Positions 36,732 through 47,210 are shown, counted from the stretch's first letter. The stretch is 64,000 bases of DNA from Bdellovibrionales bacterium (GCA_016713585.1 JADJOV010000002.1:310001-374000); one strand, 5' to 3'. Translations and numbers: made by a program. Notes: generated by a model from the sequence alone, not told the origin.

Positions 36732-38270
36732 TTACTCATAACTCTTAGCCAGCTCAACAAAAGTGCGAAGCATCACGCCACTCGCTCCTTTCTTCGTGCA
36801 ATAGTTAAGGCGGTTTCCAACTGCCCAGCCAGTTCCTGCAATATCAAAGTGAGCCCACGGAATACCCTCCCCAACAAACTGCTCAAGAAAGGCCGTAGCT
36901 GTTGCAGAACCTGCACCTTTGCCTGCGGACATATTAGAAAGATCTGCATAGGTTCCCTTCATATCTTTCAGGTGCTGATCAGTGAGGGGCATATTCCAAA
37001 CTAACTCCCCAGAGATTTTTGCAGCCTTCTCGATTGAGGTTTTTAGCTCCTTATCGCGAGTGAAATAACCAGTATGAATATTGCCAAGAGCCACAACCAT
37101 TGCCCCTGTCAGCGTGGCAGCATCAATAATCATCCCAGGATCTTGTTCCGACGCGTATGAAAGTGCGTCTGCTAAGATTAATCGCCCCTCAGCATCCGTA
37201 TTGTTCACCTCAAATGACTTCCCATTTCTGGCAAAACATACATCTCCCGGTTTGTTCGCACTCGGGCCTGGCATATTTTCGGTTGAAGGAACTAGTCCAA
37301 TCAAATTGACATCCAACTTTAAGCGAGCCGCGGCCAGCATGGTTCCAATAACATTTGCTCCGCCACACATATCAAACTTCATTTCCTCCATTCCCGCAGA
37401 AGGCTTAATGCTGATTCCACCAGAGTCGAAAGTGAGTCCCTTTCCTACAAAAATTAAAGGCTTCTGATGAGTCTTGCCCCCTTTGTATTCCATAATTATA
37501 AAGCGAGGCTCCTCGGAGGAACCTAATGACACACCTAAAAGACCACCCATTTTTTCTTTGATAATTCGATTTTTATCCCAAACCGTCACCTTAATTTTGG
37601 TCCCTTGGGCTGCCTTTTGAGCCTCCTCTGCCAAAATTTTAGGCGTCATTAAGTTCCCGGGCATATCACCAAGGTATCTTGCGAAATTCACACACTCCGC
37701 GGTAATAATACCTTCCTGAAATGCCGCCTTGACGGATTTCTCCTGGGCTGCACGACTGACAACGTGAATTTGTAGCTTTTGACCTTCCGATTCTTCGTCT
37801 GATTTAGCTTTTGCGGTAGTTACTTTGGCTTTTTTGGATTTCAACTGATCAAATGAATAAGAGGCTAAGGTTAACCCCTCTGCAAGTGCCTTGACAAAAG
37901 AAGGCGCCTCTTTTGTCGTTCCCTTGACTCCATCAAAGCTAATAATCGCCTCTTTAACTTTTAGCGCTTTAAGTGCATCATAGGCCGCGGCCGCCGCCTG
38001 GCGCAATCCTTCTTGATCCAGATCTTTATCTTCTCCCAAACCAATAAAAATAAGATTTCGAAACCCTCCAAAATTCGCCTCGCGAATTGTCACGGCCTCC
38101 AAGGCCTTGCCTGAAATGGTTTTTTCTTCTAATAATGAGGCATATTTTTTACTTAAATCGCTGTTGGCTATGGTTGCTAATCGATCCTTCCCTGCAGAAC
38201 TCTTTGTAAAAACAATGAGGGATTGGCAAGAGATGTCTTTGAGTTCCTTTTTAAGTAAATTAAGTATCAT
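36732..38270 (-). CDS. pepA: Leucyl aminopeptidase (M17)
   Basis: A cytosolic dizinc aminopeptidase. The N-terminal macro-like domain (about 1-170) is followed by the catalytic domain with VGKGLTFDSGGISIKP (metal-binding Lys and Asp) and the M17 signature NTDAEGRLILADAL (Asp and Glu ligands, Arg). The 512 residues are the typical length. The Ala/Lys insert KKAKVTTAKAKSDEESEG near residue 150 is a species-specific loop. The frame is intact. It is divergent from clpP with a 196-bp gap, where TTTCCTTTGT occurs twice (38273-38297). Confidence 0.95.
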   Translation of the reverse strand: MILNLLKKELKDISCQSLIVFTKSSAGKDRLATIANSDLSKKYASLLEEKTISGKALEAVTIREANFGGFRNLIFIGLGEDKDLDQEGLRQAAAAAYDALKALKVKEAIISFDGVKGTTKEAPSFVKALAEGLTLASYSFDQLKSKKAKVTTAKAKSDEESEGQKLQIHVVSRAAQEKSVKAAFQEGIITAECVNFARYLGDMPGNLMTPKILAEEAQKAAQGTKIKVTVWDKNRIIKEKMGGLLGVSLGSSEEPRFIIMEYKGGKTHQKPLIFVGKGLTFDSGGISIKPSAGMEEMKFDMCGGANVIGTMLAAARLKLDVNLIGLVPSTENMPGPSANKPGDVCFARNGKSFEVNNTDAEGRLILADALSYASEQDPGMIIDAATLTGAMVVALGNIHTGYFTRDKELKTSIEKAAKISGELVWNMPLTDQHLKDMKGTYADLSNMSAGKGAGSATATAFLEQFVGEGIPWAHFDIAGTGWAVGNRLNYCTKKGASGVMLRTFVELAKSYE

Positions 38271-38466
38271 ATATTTCCTTTGTTATTTCCTTTGTGTACT
38301 TTATGTCCTTCTTAAAATGATTTTATGCGGCATACAAAAATAGAGAAAACTCGACCTAAAATCAGTACCATAGTCCGAAGTTTCTTCAAGCCTTTTCAAT
38401 TAAGTCTGAGCATCAAACGCCGATAGGAAGCTTAGCAGATAAAAAACCAACTGACAGGAGCACTTC

Positions 38467-39078
38467 GTGATTCCCTATGTAATTGAACAAACCTCCCGGG
38501 GAGAAAGATCTTATGACATTTATTCGCGCCTGCTCAAGGACCGAATCGTAATTCTCGGTTCGGCTGTGACTGACGACGTCGCAAATAGCATTATTGCTCA
38601 GTTTCTCTTTCTGGAGGTCGATAATCCAGATAAGGATATCCATTTTTACATTAATTCCCCGGGCGGGAGCGTTTCTGCAGGCCTCGCAATTTATGATATC
38701 ATGCAATTCGTCAAATGTGACGTTTCAACTTATTGCATGGGAATGGCCGCGAGCATGGGATCTTTGCTCCTGACTGCTGGCGCTAAAGGCAAAAGATACA
38801 GCCTACCAAACACTCGAATCATGATTCATCAACCTCATTTGGGCGGCGGAGGTATTGGTGGGCAAGTGACAGATATTGAAATACAAGCAAAAGAACTTGT
38901 AAAAACCAAAGAAAAGCTCACGCGAATTTATGAAACTCATACTGGAAAGCCCTATGATGTTTTGTTTAGCACCATGGAACGAGATAGCTTTATGAGTCCG
39001 GAAGAAGCTAAGAATTTTGGCCTTATTGATACTGTTGTTGAGTCCAGAAAATCTTCTAAAAAAGAAGGAATAATATAA
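38467..39078 (+). CDS. clpP: ATP-dependent Clp protease proteolytic subunit
   Basis: A serine peptidase that forms a 14-mer chamber. The catalytic Ser is in CMGMAASMGSLL (about residue 96) and the His in IMIHQPHLG (121), with the downstream Asp region also present. The 203 residues match the family. The start is GTG at 38467, preceded by GACAGGAG, and the sequence opens IPYVIEQTSRGERSYDIYSR, the standard mature N-terminus with almost no propeptide. The stop TAA overlaps the clpX ATG by one base, so the two are coupled. Confidence 0.97.
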   Translation: MIPYVIEQTSRGERSYDIYSRLLKDRIVILGSAVTDDVANSIIAQFLFLEVDNPDKDIHFYINSPGGSVSAGLAIYDIMQFVKCDVSTYCMGMAASMGSLLLTAGAKGKRYSLPNTRIMIHQPHLGGGGIGGQVTDIEIQAKELVKTKEKLTRIYETHTGKPYDVLFSTMERDSFMSPEEAKNFGLIDTVVESRKSSKKEGII

Positions 39079-40389
39079 TGTCGACACCAAATGGCTCCCT
39101 TAAATGTAGTTTCTGTGGAAAAGGTCAACGTGAGGTTAAAAAACTCATTGCCGGTCCAGGCGTCTATATTTGCGACGAATGTATCGACCTCTGCAATGAT
39201 ATCATCGTAGAAGAAAAAGAAAGGGATACTCAAACAAAAGGACATTTTAAGGTTCCTAAACCTTTGGACATCAAAAATCATTTAGACGACTATGTCATCG
39301 GTCAGGCAACGGCAAAAAAATCCCTCTCTGTCGCAGTTCATAACCATTACAAAAGAATAAACAATATCTCACAGGGAAAAGGTTTCCGATGTCGAGCTGC
39401 AAAAATCAAACATTTTGCTTCTTGGTCCGACCGGATCAGGAAAAACCCTTTTGGCACAGACAATTGCAAAAATTTTGAATGTGCCCTTTGCCATGGCCGA
39501 TGCGACGACCCTGACCGAAGCTGGGTATGTCGGTGAGGACGTAGAAAACGTTGTTTTAAACCTCCTGCAGGCTGCCGATTATGATGTTGAAAAAGCCCAA
39601 AAGGGAGTGATCTACATCGATGAAATTGATAAGATTTCTCGAAAGTCCGAAAATCCCTCCATTACCCGAGATGTCAGCGGCGAGGGCGTTCAACAAGCTC
39701 TCTTAAAGATTCTAGAGGGAACGGTTGCAAACCTTCCACCAAAGGGCGGCCGCAAACACCCTCAGCAAGAATTCATTCAAGTCGATACGACTAACATTTT
39801 GTTTATCGTCGGTGGCGCTTTTGTCGGTCTGGATAAAGTCATTGAAAGTCGAATGTCCAATAAGACGATGGGAATTGGGGCCAACATTAAGACGGCAAGC
39901 GAAAAAGAATATGGGGAAAACATTCTTCAAAACGTCGAACCAGACGATCTTGTTCGATTCGGGCTGATTCCTGAATTTATTGGACGCCTTCCCGTCCTAT
40001 CCGTTTTAGATCCATTGAATGAAGATGCTTTGATAGATATTTTAGTTCGTCCTAAAAATGCAGTGATTAAACAATATCAAAAATTGTTTTCCTACGAGGG
40101 TGTCGATCTTAAGTTCACCGATAAGGCCCTTCGCTCCATTGCACAGACAGCTCTCAAGCGAAAGACCGGCGCTCGGGGACTTAGAGGAGTGCTCGAGACC
40201 TCAATGCTTGACGTAATGTTTGATATCCCTTCCAAAGCAAACGTGAAAGAAGTTCTGATTGATGACAAGGTGATAACAGAAAAAGGACAACCCAAAATTA
40301 CATTTAAAACAGAGAATGAATTAAAGGACGAAGCTAAAATCGAAAGCCGCAAAAAAATTGCAGGCGGCGATCCAGCGGAGAGTGCTTAA
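39078..40389 (+). CDS. clpX: ATP-dependent Clp protease ATPase ClpX (frameshift)
   Basis: The unfoldase partner of ClpP. The N-terminal zinc domain is CSFCGKGQ...CDECIDLC. The first frame continues to HNHYKRINNISQGKG and then breaks at about 39380-39395. The other frame resumes as SDVELQKSNILLLGPTGSGK (Walker A), GVIYIDEIDK (Walker B) and the RLPV and GARGLRG segments. The joined protein is about 436 residues. With clpP intact next to it, a real knockout is improbable and an assembly indel is favoured. Confidence 0.95.
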
Positions 40390-40392
40390 TCA

Positions 40393-40782
40393 GTGAAACT
40401 AGCTAATCAATGTGTTATTTTCGTCATTGATGATGAGGTGAATCACCTCAATCTTTTACAAATGCGTCTGCTTGCGTTAAACTTCAAAGTGGAAGTCGCT
40501 GCCAATGGACTTCTAGCTCTTCAAAAAATGCGCGCAAATCCAACGGCAATCGACCTCATTGTTACGGATATTATGATGCCTGGGCTAGACGGGATTGGAC
40601 TCTTGCAAACACTTCGAAACGATCCAAAGCTCAAGAACATTCCCTTGATTGCGATGACTGGGTTTCCGGAAAAAAATCTGATCGATCAAAGTCTCAAATA
40701 TGGCGTCACTGATATTCTACTAAAGCCATTTCCCTTTGATGAACTGCTCAGCCGAGTCAAAAGTCATCTTTCAATTGGTTAG
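40393..40782 (+). CDS. Single-domain response regulator (CheY-like receiver)
   Basis: 129 residues made of one receiver domain. The acidic pocket is VIDDE (about 12-15), the phospho-acceptor Asp is in LIVTDIMMPG (59), the Thr is in AMTGFP, and the Lys is in LLKPFPF. There is no output domain. The GTG start at 40393 lies 3 bp after the clpX stop, so it is probably translated with the clp genes. That could link ClpXP proteolysis with phosphorelay signalling. The hybrid kinase gene, convergent across a repeat element, is a possible partner. Confidence 0.85.
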   Translation: MKLANQCVIFVIDDEVNHLNLLQMRLLALNFKVEVAANGLLALQKMRANPTAIDLIVTDIMMPGLDGIGLLQTLRNDPKLKNIPLIAMTGFPEKNLIDQSLKYGVTDILLKPFPFDELLSRVKSHLSIG

Positions 40783-40941
40783 GGCTCGTGCCAAAATAAA
40801 GTAGACAAAATTTTCTGCAGCGGATTTTAAATTAGACCAAGGCGAGAGGAGAAGCTGTAGCGGAGCTACAGCACCGACGAACAACGAAGGGATGATTTAA
40901 AAGACCAAGGAAAATGTCTACTTTATTTTGGCACGAGTCCT
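40781..40941. repeat. 161-bp MITE-like element with 27-bp terminal inverted repeats
   Basis: The ends at 40781-40807 and 40915-40941 are inverted copies with one mismatch (outer end AGGNCTCGTGCCAAAA). TTAGGG flanks both sides (40779-40784 and 40941-40946), possibly a target duplication. Inside lie a hairpin, GCTGTAG-CGGAG-CTACAGC (40854-40872), and AGACCAAGG twice in direct orientation. It has no coding capacity. It fills the gap between two convergent genes, so it might also act as a bidirectional terminator. Confidence 0.65.
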
Positions 40942-40949
40942 TAGGGCCC

Positions 40950-42474
40950 TTACGCAGCAGGCTTATGAGTTTTGACTCTCACGGCATGAATAATATCTAC
41001 AAGTTCTGAATTTTGAATCGGCTTTGATAAAAGCTGGCTCACGTCTGCGCTTTGAAGTTCGGTCATCAGAGTCTGATCTTTGGGGTATCCTGTAATCATC
41101 ACAATGTGGGCCCCTGGATGTTGCTTTTTCAACAGATTTACAAACTCAAATCCGTTCATTCTTGGCATTTTAACATCGACAAAAATCAAATCAAAATTCA
41201 TTTGAACTTTGCCAGCTGGGTTCTCTTGAATTATCTGCAAAGCCTCTTGCCCATTCCGAGCTTCAGCAGTTTCGACTCTGAGGGACCTAAGTTTTTGGGA
41301 AAGCATTTTGCGAAAAAAAGTGTCATCATCCACGACAAGGGCACGTAAAAGATTCACACTTGGCACAACCTCTTCGACGGGAGGCTTGGGAAAGGTAAGA
41401 AAAAGATGTCCCCACATTCTCAGCACTTGTGAATGTCAACTCACCTGAATGCGCTTTCATAATATTGTAGCACAAATAGAGCCCCAGACCAATACCCTCA
41501 CCGACATCTTTCGTCGTGAAAAAGGGCGTGAAAACCTTCTTCTGAACATCCTCAGGCATTGGTGACCCATTGTTCCAGATTTCAAGGATTATCTTATTGT
41601 CCGTAAGTTTAGACTTAATAACTATCTTGCGATTCTCTTTAATGTTCTGAAGAGCATTGCAGGCGTTTGTAACAATATTTGTAATGACTTGCTCAACATG
41701 GGTTGAGTCGCACCGGACAAACTCTTCAGAGACATCGCACTCCAAAGTGATTGAATAGGACTTAAGAACATCCTCTAAAATGATTAAACACTCCCTGACA
41801 ACTTGCGCCAACGAGAGTCTGACCAATTGGGTTGATTCATGCCGAATCATCGCAAGCATCTTGGTAATTATCTTAGCCATTCTGAGTCCAGCACTCTGCA
41901 TTGGCTCCAAGTTTTGCCTAATATCTTCTTTCGTGTATTTATTTTCAGAAAGTAAGTAATCCAAATTCTCGGCATATCCCAAAAGAATAGCCAGCGGATT
42001 ATTTAGTTCATGGGCAATGCCGCCGGCCAATCTTCCAATATCAGCCAGTTTTGAGACCCGAGCGCTCTCCTCAAGAAGAGCCATTCTCTCTTTAGCCTGA
42101 TTCTCTAGGCCAGTCAGATCATTCAAAGTAAAGATCAACACTTTTCGGCCCCGCCATTGAGTCCGCGTGGCAGCAAGACTAACTGGGCAAATTCGACCCG
42201 CTCTTCGGCGCAAGCCGAGGTGGCTTTCACTAAATTCTATGTTTGAACCCTGATGCCTTGCAATCTCAAGAAGTGCTGTGATCTGTTGGTGGGATTTTGC
42301 TGAAAACAGCTTATAAACTGTCAACTGATTCACTGTGTCTTTAGGATACCCAGAGATTTCCTCTGCTCGGCTATTTACAAAGATAACTCGCTCTGTCGTC
42401 AAATCGACGACGATAATCGGCACGGCAACAAGCGCAAATAGAGTTTCAAAATCATACCTGGAATGTTTGTTCAT
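40950..42474 (-). CDS. Hybrid sensor histidine kinase with receiver domain (frameshift)
   Basis: About 508 residues after joining. A PAS domain (about 10-125; VPIIVVDLTTERVIFVNSRA) is followed by the phospho-acceptor H-box AGGIAHELNNPLAILLGY and the ATPase N-box EQVITNIVTNACNAL and G-box GEGIGLGLYLCYNIM. The first frame ends in nonsense after NVGTSF. One T too many (or two missing) in the T-run at about 41390-41395 joins it to LTFPKPPVEE and a receiver domain with Asp in LIFVDVKMPRMNG. It is soluble, with no membrane segments. A real split into kinase and regulator is possible but would leave the regulator without a start site. Confidence 0.8.
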
Positions 42475-42621
42475 GATTCTCTATCGGCCTAATTATCGAA
42501 AATTACAGGCCCTGAGATGTTTTTTGTCTTTCTTGTTGGCTGAAGTGTCTCTATAATAGAAGGAGGGGCGCGATAGAATTGGGACCTGGACTTGGGTCTT
42601 GAATTTACAAGGAGGGATAGA

Positions 42622-45074
42622 ATGAGCGAAGGAAAGCTGCAACAACTACCACTTTTGCCGTTACGGGATTTGATTATCTTCCCGCACATGATGATGCCGC
42701 TTTTCGTGGGCCGAGAAAAGAGCATTTCTGCCCTTGAAGATGCTATGAGTAAACAAACGGATATTGTGTTAGCAGCTCAGCGCGATGCCAAAACAAATAA
42801 CCCTGAGGTCAAAGATATTTATTCGGTTGGAACAATTGGCACCATTATTCAACTTTTGCGACTTCCAGATGGAACTGTTAAGGTTCTGGTCGAGGGAAAG
42901 AGAAGAGTCCGAATTAAGAACTTTGTTCCAAATGAAATTTTTTCGTGGTCAACTGCGAGGATATCGAAGAAGACTCTGGGAATATTGTTGAAGCCCAGGC
43001 TTTGGTCCGATCCGTCAAAACCACCTTTGAAACTTATGTTAAACTCAACAAAAGAATTCCCCCTGAAATCCTTATGCGAGTGTCTACTATTGAGAACTCT
43101 GGCGAGCTCGCTGATATTATTGTCGCGCAGTTGAATTTGAAACTCGAAGACAAGCAAAACGTCTTGGAAATTTTCGAGGCGGCAAAGCGTCTTGAGCATT
43201 TGCTAAATCTTATGACCGGAGAAATTGAGATCCTTGAGGTGGAAAAGAAAATTAGAACTCGAGTCAAAAAGCAGATGGAGCGCTCACAGAAAGAGTACTA
43301 TCTCAACGAGCAAATGCAGGCGATTCAAAAAGAGCTTGGAGAAAAGGACGACTATCAGGCCGAACTTCAAGAATTAGAGCTCAAATGCAAACAAAAGCGA
43401 ATGGCTCAAGAAGCTAAAGACAAGGTGATGAAGGAAATTAAGAAACTTAAGATGATGTCGCCCATGTCAGCGGAAGCCACCGTGGTTCGAAATTATATTG
43501 ACTGGGTTCTCGCCTTGCCTTGGCAAGAATATTCCGAAGAAACCCATGACATTAAAAATGCTCAGAAAATTCTGGATGACGATCATTGGGGGCTCGAAAA
43601 AGTCAAAGAAAGGATTCTGGAATATTTGGCTGTGCTCAGTATTGCACCCAAAATGAAGGGACCAATTCTTTGCCTTGTCGGCCCACCTGGAGTTGGAAAG
43701 ACCTCCCTGGCTCGTTCCATCGCCTCCTCACTGAATAGACAATTTGCGCGAATTTCCCTTGGAGGGGTCAGAGACGAGGCAGAAATTCGTGGTCATCGAA
43801 AGACCTATGTCGGCGCGATGCCAGGAAAAATTTTGCAGGCTTTGCGAAAGGTCGATAAAGGAAATCCTGTTCTACTCTTGGACGAAATTGATAAAATGGC
43901 TAACGATTTTCGCGGTGACCCATCTTCAGCAATGCTTGAGGTTTTGGACCCAGAACAGAATGTGGCCTTTCAAGATCACTACCTTGAGTTAGAATATGAT
44001 TTATCAAAAGTCATGTTTATTGCGACAGCCAACTCACTTCACACTATCCCTCGCCCTCTTTTGGACCGGATGGAAATTATCAATCTTGAAGGCTATATTG
44101 AACAAGAAAAGTTTAATATCGCAAAAAACTACTTAGTCCCTAAGCAGCTTGAAAATCATGGGCTGAAGGACTTGAAAGTTTCTTTTCAAGATACGACAAT
44201 CCGAAATATTATTCGTTCCTACACCAGAGAAGCTGGGGTCAGAAGTCTCGAGAGACAGATCGCAAATGTCTGTCGAAAAGTTGCCAAAGTGATTGTCATG
44301 AACCAAGCGGTCATGGATATGAAGTCTGGGAAAAAGGCCTCTGGAAAAATAGAGAAGGTCAAACCCTACCTCGTGACTCCCAAAAAACTTGTGGAGCTAC
44401 TCGGTCCTGAAAAATATAAGTACGGCAAAATTGAGACTGCTAATGAAATTGGGCTCACCAATGGTATGGCGTGGACAGAGGTCGGCGGCGACTTGCTGGT
44501 GGTCGAGGTCAGTGTCGTTCCAGGTAAAGGCAAATTTACCGTGACAGGGCAACTCGGCGAAGTGATGAAAGAGTCCTGCTCTGCTGCAATGAGCTACGTT
44601 CGATCTAGAGGACCTCTCTTTGGGTTTGATAAGGAATACTTCTCAAACATTGATGTGCATATCCACCTTCCTGAGGGAGCTGTGCCAAAAGATGGCCCGT
44701 CTGCGGGAATTGCACTGACGACAAGCATAGTTTCTGCCATAGCTAAAATTCCGGTTCGACGCACTGTCGCAATGACTGGTGAGATTTCACTGCGAGGGCG
44801 AGTGATGCCAATTGGAGGCCTCAAGGAAAAAATCTTAGCTGCTCATCGCGGAGGCATTAAGATTATTATCTGCCCGAAAGAAAATGAGAAGGATTTGAAG
44901 GACATTCCCAAAGAGGTTCTCAAGGAACTTAAAATCGTCCTCGTCGACCACGTCGATCAGGTTCTTATCAATGCTTTGGATATTAAGAATCCCAAAGAGC
45001 TGTTCAAAGTACAAAAGGAACAAGATTTTGGGGTTAGAGCTCAGTATTTGGGCCAAGAGCAGCACCACCATTGA
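42622..45074 (+). CDS. lon: ATP-dependent protease Lon (frameshift)
   Basis: About 818 residues. ATG 42622 follows AAGGAGGG. The N-terminal substrate domain (LPLLPLRDLIIFPHMMMPLF) runs to VPNEIFF, where a T-run at about 42937-42943 is short by one. The next frame continues VVNCEDIEEDSGNIVEAQAL and then a coiled coil, Walker A GPPGVGKTS, Walker B VLLLDEIDKM, and the peptidase Ser-Lys dyad in KDGPSAGIA and GGLKEKILAAHRGG. It is the standard bacterial LonA. The gene is followed by a strong terminator. Confidence 0.96.
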
Positions 45075-45107
45075 TCTTGTGTGGATTTTATTTTTGAAGG
45101 TTTTCCT

Positions 45108-45130
45108 GGGGGCACAAGCCCCCTTTTTTT
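45108..45130 (+). terminator. Intrinsic terminator of lon
   Basis: GGGGGC (45108-45113) and GCCCCC (45118-45123) pair around a 4-nt loop and are followed by seven Ts. It begins 34 bp after the lon stop codon. Confidence 0.9.
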
Positions 45131-45288
45131 CGTGGTTTTCCTTGCGGTAGTTTTTCTTTTGGTAATTTTACATTTAAGTAGTCTTTCAAAGTTTTTTTTA
45201 AAACTCTCCATTGACCGATCTGTAATAATCTGTCAAAAATGACCACCAACAATAACTGAATCTTAAATTTCACTCCGAGGTTCTATTC

Positions 45289-46389
45289 ATGCAAGCTGAA
45301 CGCGTCCTTGAAATGGGCAAGCTCAACTGCGATCGAGGCGACTATACCGCAGCTATTCCTCTGCTAAAAGAAGCAGCGGCCGTATTTTTCTCAGAGAGAA
45401 ATTTTCCTCAGTTTTTGAAATGCCAAAATTTTCTCCTCAGAGTATACGCCGAAATGGATCGAACTGAGGAAATTCAATCGACCAAGGAATCCCTTCAAGA
45501 CCTCGTCATGAAAGAAGGGTTCGAACTAAATGCCAAAACTTATTACACCCTTGCTGCCTGTGCCAGCCTCAGGGATCAAAACGCTTTGGCCCTAGATTAT
45601 GGGCAAAAAGCGCTGGCCCTTGGACTCGCAAATGATAGCAAAGAAGACATCTGTCATGCAATTTTTATCATCGCTCGAACCTATTCCACACCCGAGTATC
45701 AAAGATATACCGACGCACTCAAAGAGATTTACAATCTTCAGGTTTTTTTTCAAGTTTATGATTTGCCTGACCTCAGAGCCTCGACGCAAATTCTAAATGC
45801 TCACATACTGCATCAGCTGAAACGACACGAAGAGGCTATTGAAGTTGCCTGGAAGGCCTATGACGATCTCAAGAACTCAAAGAGCCTCGCGCTTGCAACC
45901 TATTTGCTGATTTTAATGGGAGCTATCTATATTGATCTTGAAGAAAAAGATATGGCTCGCATGTATTTGAACTTGGCGCAGAAGTCTTTGGATCCAAAGA
46001 ATCAGGTTCGATTAAATCGAATGGTTCAGGGCTATGTCGATAAATTGGGCCGGGAAATCGACCAGAATGTCGACCTAGTTTTTGATGAAATTGCCCATTC
46101 CGTAACTGAAAAAAAGCTAGGAAAAATTGACTTTAAAAACCAATTTATCCTTCTAGATTTGCTCCGCCTGTTCGTCTTGAATCAGGGTACAGTCTATTCA
46201 AAGGAATTTTTGGTTGAGAATGTTTGGAAACAGTCCTATGACCCTTCTGTTCACGATAATAAAATTTATGTGACTATAAAACGCTTACGAAAAATGATTG
46301 AGCCGGATTATGAAAAGCCAAAGTATATATTTAGAGCGAAGAATGGGTATTATATGAACAAGTCAGCACGAGTTCATTTAGAGATTTGA
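45289..46389 (+). CDS. TPR protein with C-terminal winged-helix DNA-binding domain
   Basis: 366 residues. Residues 1 to about 260 are TPR-like helical pairs (LEMGKLNCDRGDYTAAIPLL, AEMDRTEEIQSTKESL and others). Residues about 272-366 look like an OmpR/PhoB-type winged helix: FILLDLLRLFVLNQG, the recognition-helix region VHDNKIYVTIKRLRKMIEP, and the wing FRAKNGYYM. There is no receiver domain. This resembles SARP/BTAD-like regulators with the domain order reversed, so a signalling input through the TPRs is likely. The target is unknown. It is monocistronic or followed by the exported protein gene 33 bp on. Confidence 0.8.
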   Translation: MQAERVLEMGKLNCDRGDYTAAIPLLKEAAAVFFSERNFPQFLKCQNFLLRVYAEMDRTEEIQSTKESLQDLVMKEGFELNAKTYYTLAACASLRDQNALALDYGQKALALGLANDSKEDICHAIFIIARTYSTPEYQRYTDALKEIYNLQVFFQVYDLPDLRASTQILNAHILHQLKRHEEAIEVAWKAYDDLKNSKSLALATYLLILMGAIYIDLEEKDMARMYLNLAQKSLDPKNQVRLNRMVQGYVDKLGREIDQNVDLVFDEIAHSVTEKKLGKIDFKNQFILLDLLRLFVLNQGTVYSKEFLVENVWKQSYDPSVHDNKIYVTIKRLRKMIEPDYEKPKYIFRAKNGYYMNKSARVHLEI

Positions 46390-46422
46390 GGAATTTTTTT
46401 GATTGACTGAGGGGGAAATATT

Positions 46423-47037
46423 ATGTTGCGTCGCTTTGGATTCCACGGCATGTCTAGTCTTCTTTTTCTTTTGTTGGTTAATTCATTTTCTTTTGCAACC
46501 CCAAGCCGTGTCACTAAAACCAAACCAGCTATTCAGCAGTCTTGGCAAAGTGATATTTCAACCTTAAAACCAGATGATATTCCAGTTCCGATTCCTTTTT
46601 CTCTACGTCTGCCATTTCCGTGGACCCTCACTTATGGAACCTGGGCCGCCCAAAAAGGAGAGTTTCAGTCCTATTTTTCATTTAAGATAATCCAGGAACG
46701 AGGCAGCCAAGAACGACAAATTTTGGTTCGCCAAATCGATGCGGTCTCTTGCTCTGTCATTGCCCGAGGAATAGGCTTTGTCAAAAATGATTCAATGTCT
46801 GCAAAAATGCTAAATCTGGTTGACGGCCGCAGCTATATTCTTGACCTAACAAGCCTTCCAGAGGCCGTGCTCCCCAAACAAATCTCAGCCACCCCAATTC
46901 GTGGTCGAGCCATGATTCTATCGATCACCACAAGCTGCCAAGAGCAGGAGACTTTCCACATGGGTCTCCATAAAATGGCAAACCAACTGGATTTCGACTG
47001 CAATTCAGATCATGACTTTGGCAAATTGGCCTTTTGA
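46423..47037 (+). CDS. Exported protein of unknown function
   Basis: 204 residues with a signal peptide (about 1-26, FHGMSSLLFLLLVNSFSFA). The mature part is beta-rich, with Cys residues at VSCSVIARG, TTSCQEQE and DFDCNSD. No domain is recognised. GGGGG lies upstream of the ATG. It stands between the TPR regulator, which it follows by 33 bp, and the tRNA-Val, so it may be a target or partner of that regulator. That is inferred from position only. Confidence 0.6.
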   Translation: MLRRFGFHGMSSLLFLLLVNSFSFATPSRVTKTKPAIQQSWQSDISTLKPDDIPVPIPFSLRLPFPWTLTYGTWAAQKGEFQSYFSFKIIQERGSQERQILVRQIDAVSCSVIARGIGFVKNDSMSAKMLNLVDGRSYILDLTSLPEAVLPKQISATPIRGRAMILSITTSCQEQETFHMGLHKMANQLDFDCNSDHDFGKLAF

Positions 47038-47104
47038 AACTTTGTTTTTAGAAGCTTGCCAGCGGGCCATTTTCTTGCTAGTCAATGACCCAGCAAACCA
47101 ACAC

Positions 47105-47180
47105 AGGGAGTTAGCTCAGTTGGTAGAGCGCCACCCTTACAAGGTGGATGTCGCAGGTTCGAATCCTGTACTCCCTACCA
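47105..47180 (+). tRNA. tRNA-Val (anticodon UAC)
   Basis: A 76-nt cloverleaf with encoded CCA. The acceptor AGGGAGT pairs with ACTCCCT, the D-stem is GCTC/GAGC, the anticodon stem CCACC/GGTGG holds loop CTTACAA with anticodon TAC, and the T-arm is GCAGG-TTCGAAT-CCTGT. Its 3' part is the integration site of the island that follows. Confidence 0.97.
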
Positions 47181-47183
47181 AAT
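47120..47183 (+). repeat. attL-like direct repeat, tRNA copy (64 bp)
   Basis: The segment from TTGGTAGAGC in the D-loop through the CCA end and AAT is identical to 49112-49175. Identity up to the tRNA end is the hallmark of site-specific integration by a tyrosine recombinase that targets tRNA genes. Confidence 0.85.
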
Positions 47184-47210
47184 CTTACCAAAGGTAAGTA
47201 TTTGAAATAA

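Noticed and set aside
40950..41426. A stand-alone response regulator gene next to a separate kinase
   Set aside because: The kinase frame ends in unrelated residues just after NVGTSF, the regulator frame has no start signal, and a one-base change in a T-run joins them into a normal hybrid kinase.
45088..45273. 61-codon minus-strand Lys/Leu-rich reading frame between lon and the TPR regulator
   Set aside because: It overlaps the lon terminator and has no ribosome site. The sequence looks like a by-product of AT-rich intergenic DNA.
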